Shown here: positions 13,742 through 13,821 of the stretch, one piece after another
Layout of the letters: every line of letters begins with the position of its first letter
Position numbering within the stretch: position 1 is the first letter of the stretch
Notes under the pieces: model-generated
What the model was told of the DNA's origin: nothing
Database searches by the model: none
The model's input: only the letters and a program-made list of their open reading frames with translations
Assembly (NCBI GenBank): GCA_035517775.1
Contig: DATIYF010000073.1
Location: 1 to 13,821 of the forward strand
DNA length: 13,821 bases
Source of the DNA: DATIYF01 sp035517775
Lineage (GTDB): Bacteria > Acidobacteriota > Terriglobia > Terriglobales > Acidobacteriaceae
Direction of reading: 5' to 3'
Made by a program: the position numbers and the translations under genes

Positions 13742-13821
13742 CCCTGGATATTTCGGGAGCTGTCGTCGAGTTTTGGTTTGTGGAGTTTTCCTGTGCTGGT
13801 CGCACCTTTGCAGCCTGATGC

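Noticed and set aside
13738..13821. Possible next gene starting with a GTGA overlap at the acr3 stop
   Set aside because: The frame closes after 26 codons with no motif; the other frames are open only because the window ends.

Overview
The window is GC-rich and densely coded. The mix of genes (a separately encoded tal/pgi pair of the fused Tal-Pgi type, an unusual 6-phosphogluconate dehydrogenase, a PilZ protein, a small secreted transthyretin-like protein, an RRM protein with a glycine/arginine tail, and an arsR-arsM-arsC-acr3 cluster) suggests a free-living soil or sediment bacterium. Acidobacteriota (Terriglobia-like) is my best guess. That assignment is inference from gene types only, since no rRNA or marker gene is present.

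Region 1 (1-6778, minus strand) is a sugar-phosphate operon read tkt > tal > pgi > gnd > HAD-type hydrolase (cut by the window edge). It covers the non-oxidative pentose phosphate pathway (transketolase, transaldolase), the link to glycolysis (glucose-6-phosphate isomerase) and the oxidative decarboxylation of 6-phosphogluconate. tal and pgi lie in the same reading frame, with one TAA and four codons between them. The HAD gene probably begins with a TTG that overlaps the gnd stop. The tkt leader (6779-7021) holds an inverted repeat and small hairpins.

Region 2 (7022-10329) holds mostly single genes: a PilZ protein (minus), a long hairpin terminator, a 205-residue protein with two copies of an alpha-helical motif (minus), a small secreted protein (plus), tRNA-Arg(CCG) (minus), an RRM RNA-binding protein with a TTG start (minus), and a small zinc-ribbon protein (minus).

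Region 3 (10381-13741, plus strand) starts with a gamma-glutamylcyclotransferase-like protein. It is followed by a compact arsenic-resistance operon: an ArsR repressor with a near-ideal palindromic operator at its 5' end, the arsenite methyltransferase ArsM, a thiol-type arsenate reductase and the Acr3 arsenite efflux pump. Together they reduce As(V), then export or methylate As(III), under ArsR control. The last 80 bases hold no gene I can support.

I found no phage, transposon, CRISPR array or clearly new multi-gene system. The most interesting points are the in-frame tal/pgi junction, the two-type sequence of Gnd, the repeat protein of unknown function and the ArsR operator that includes the candidate start codon.
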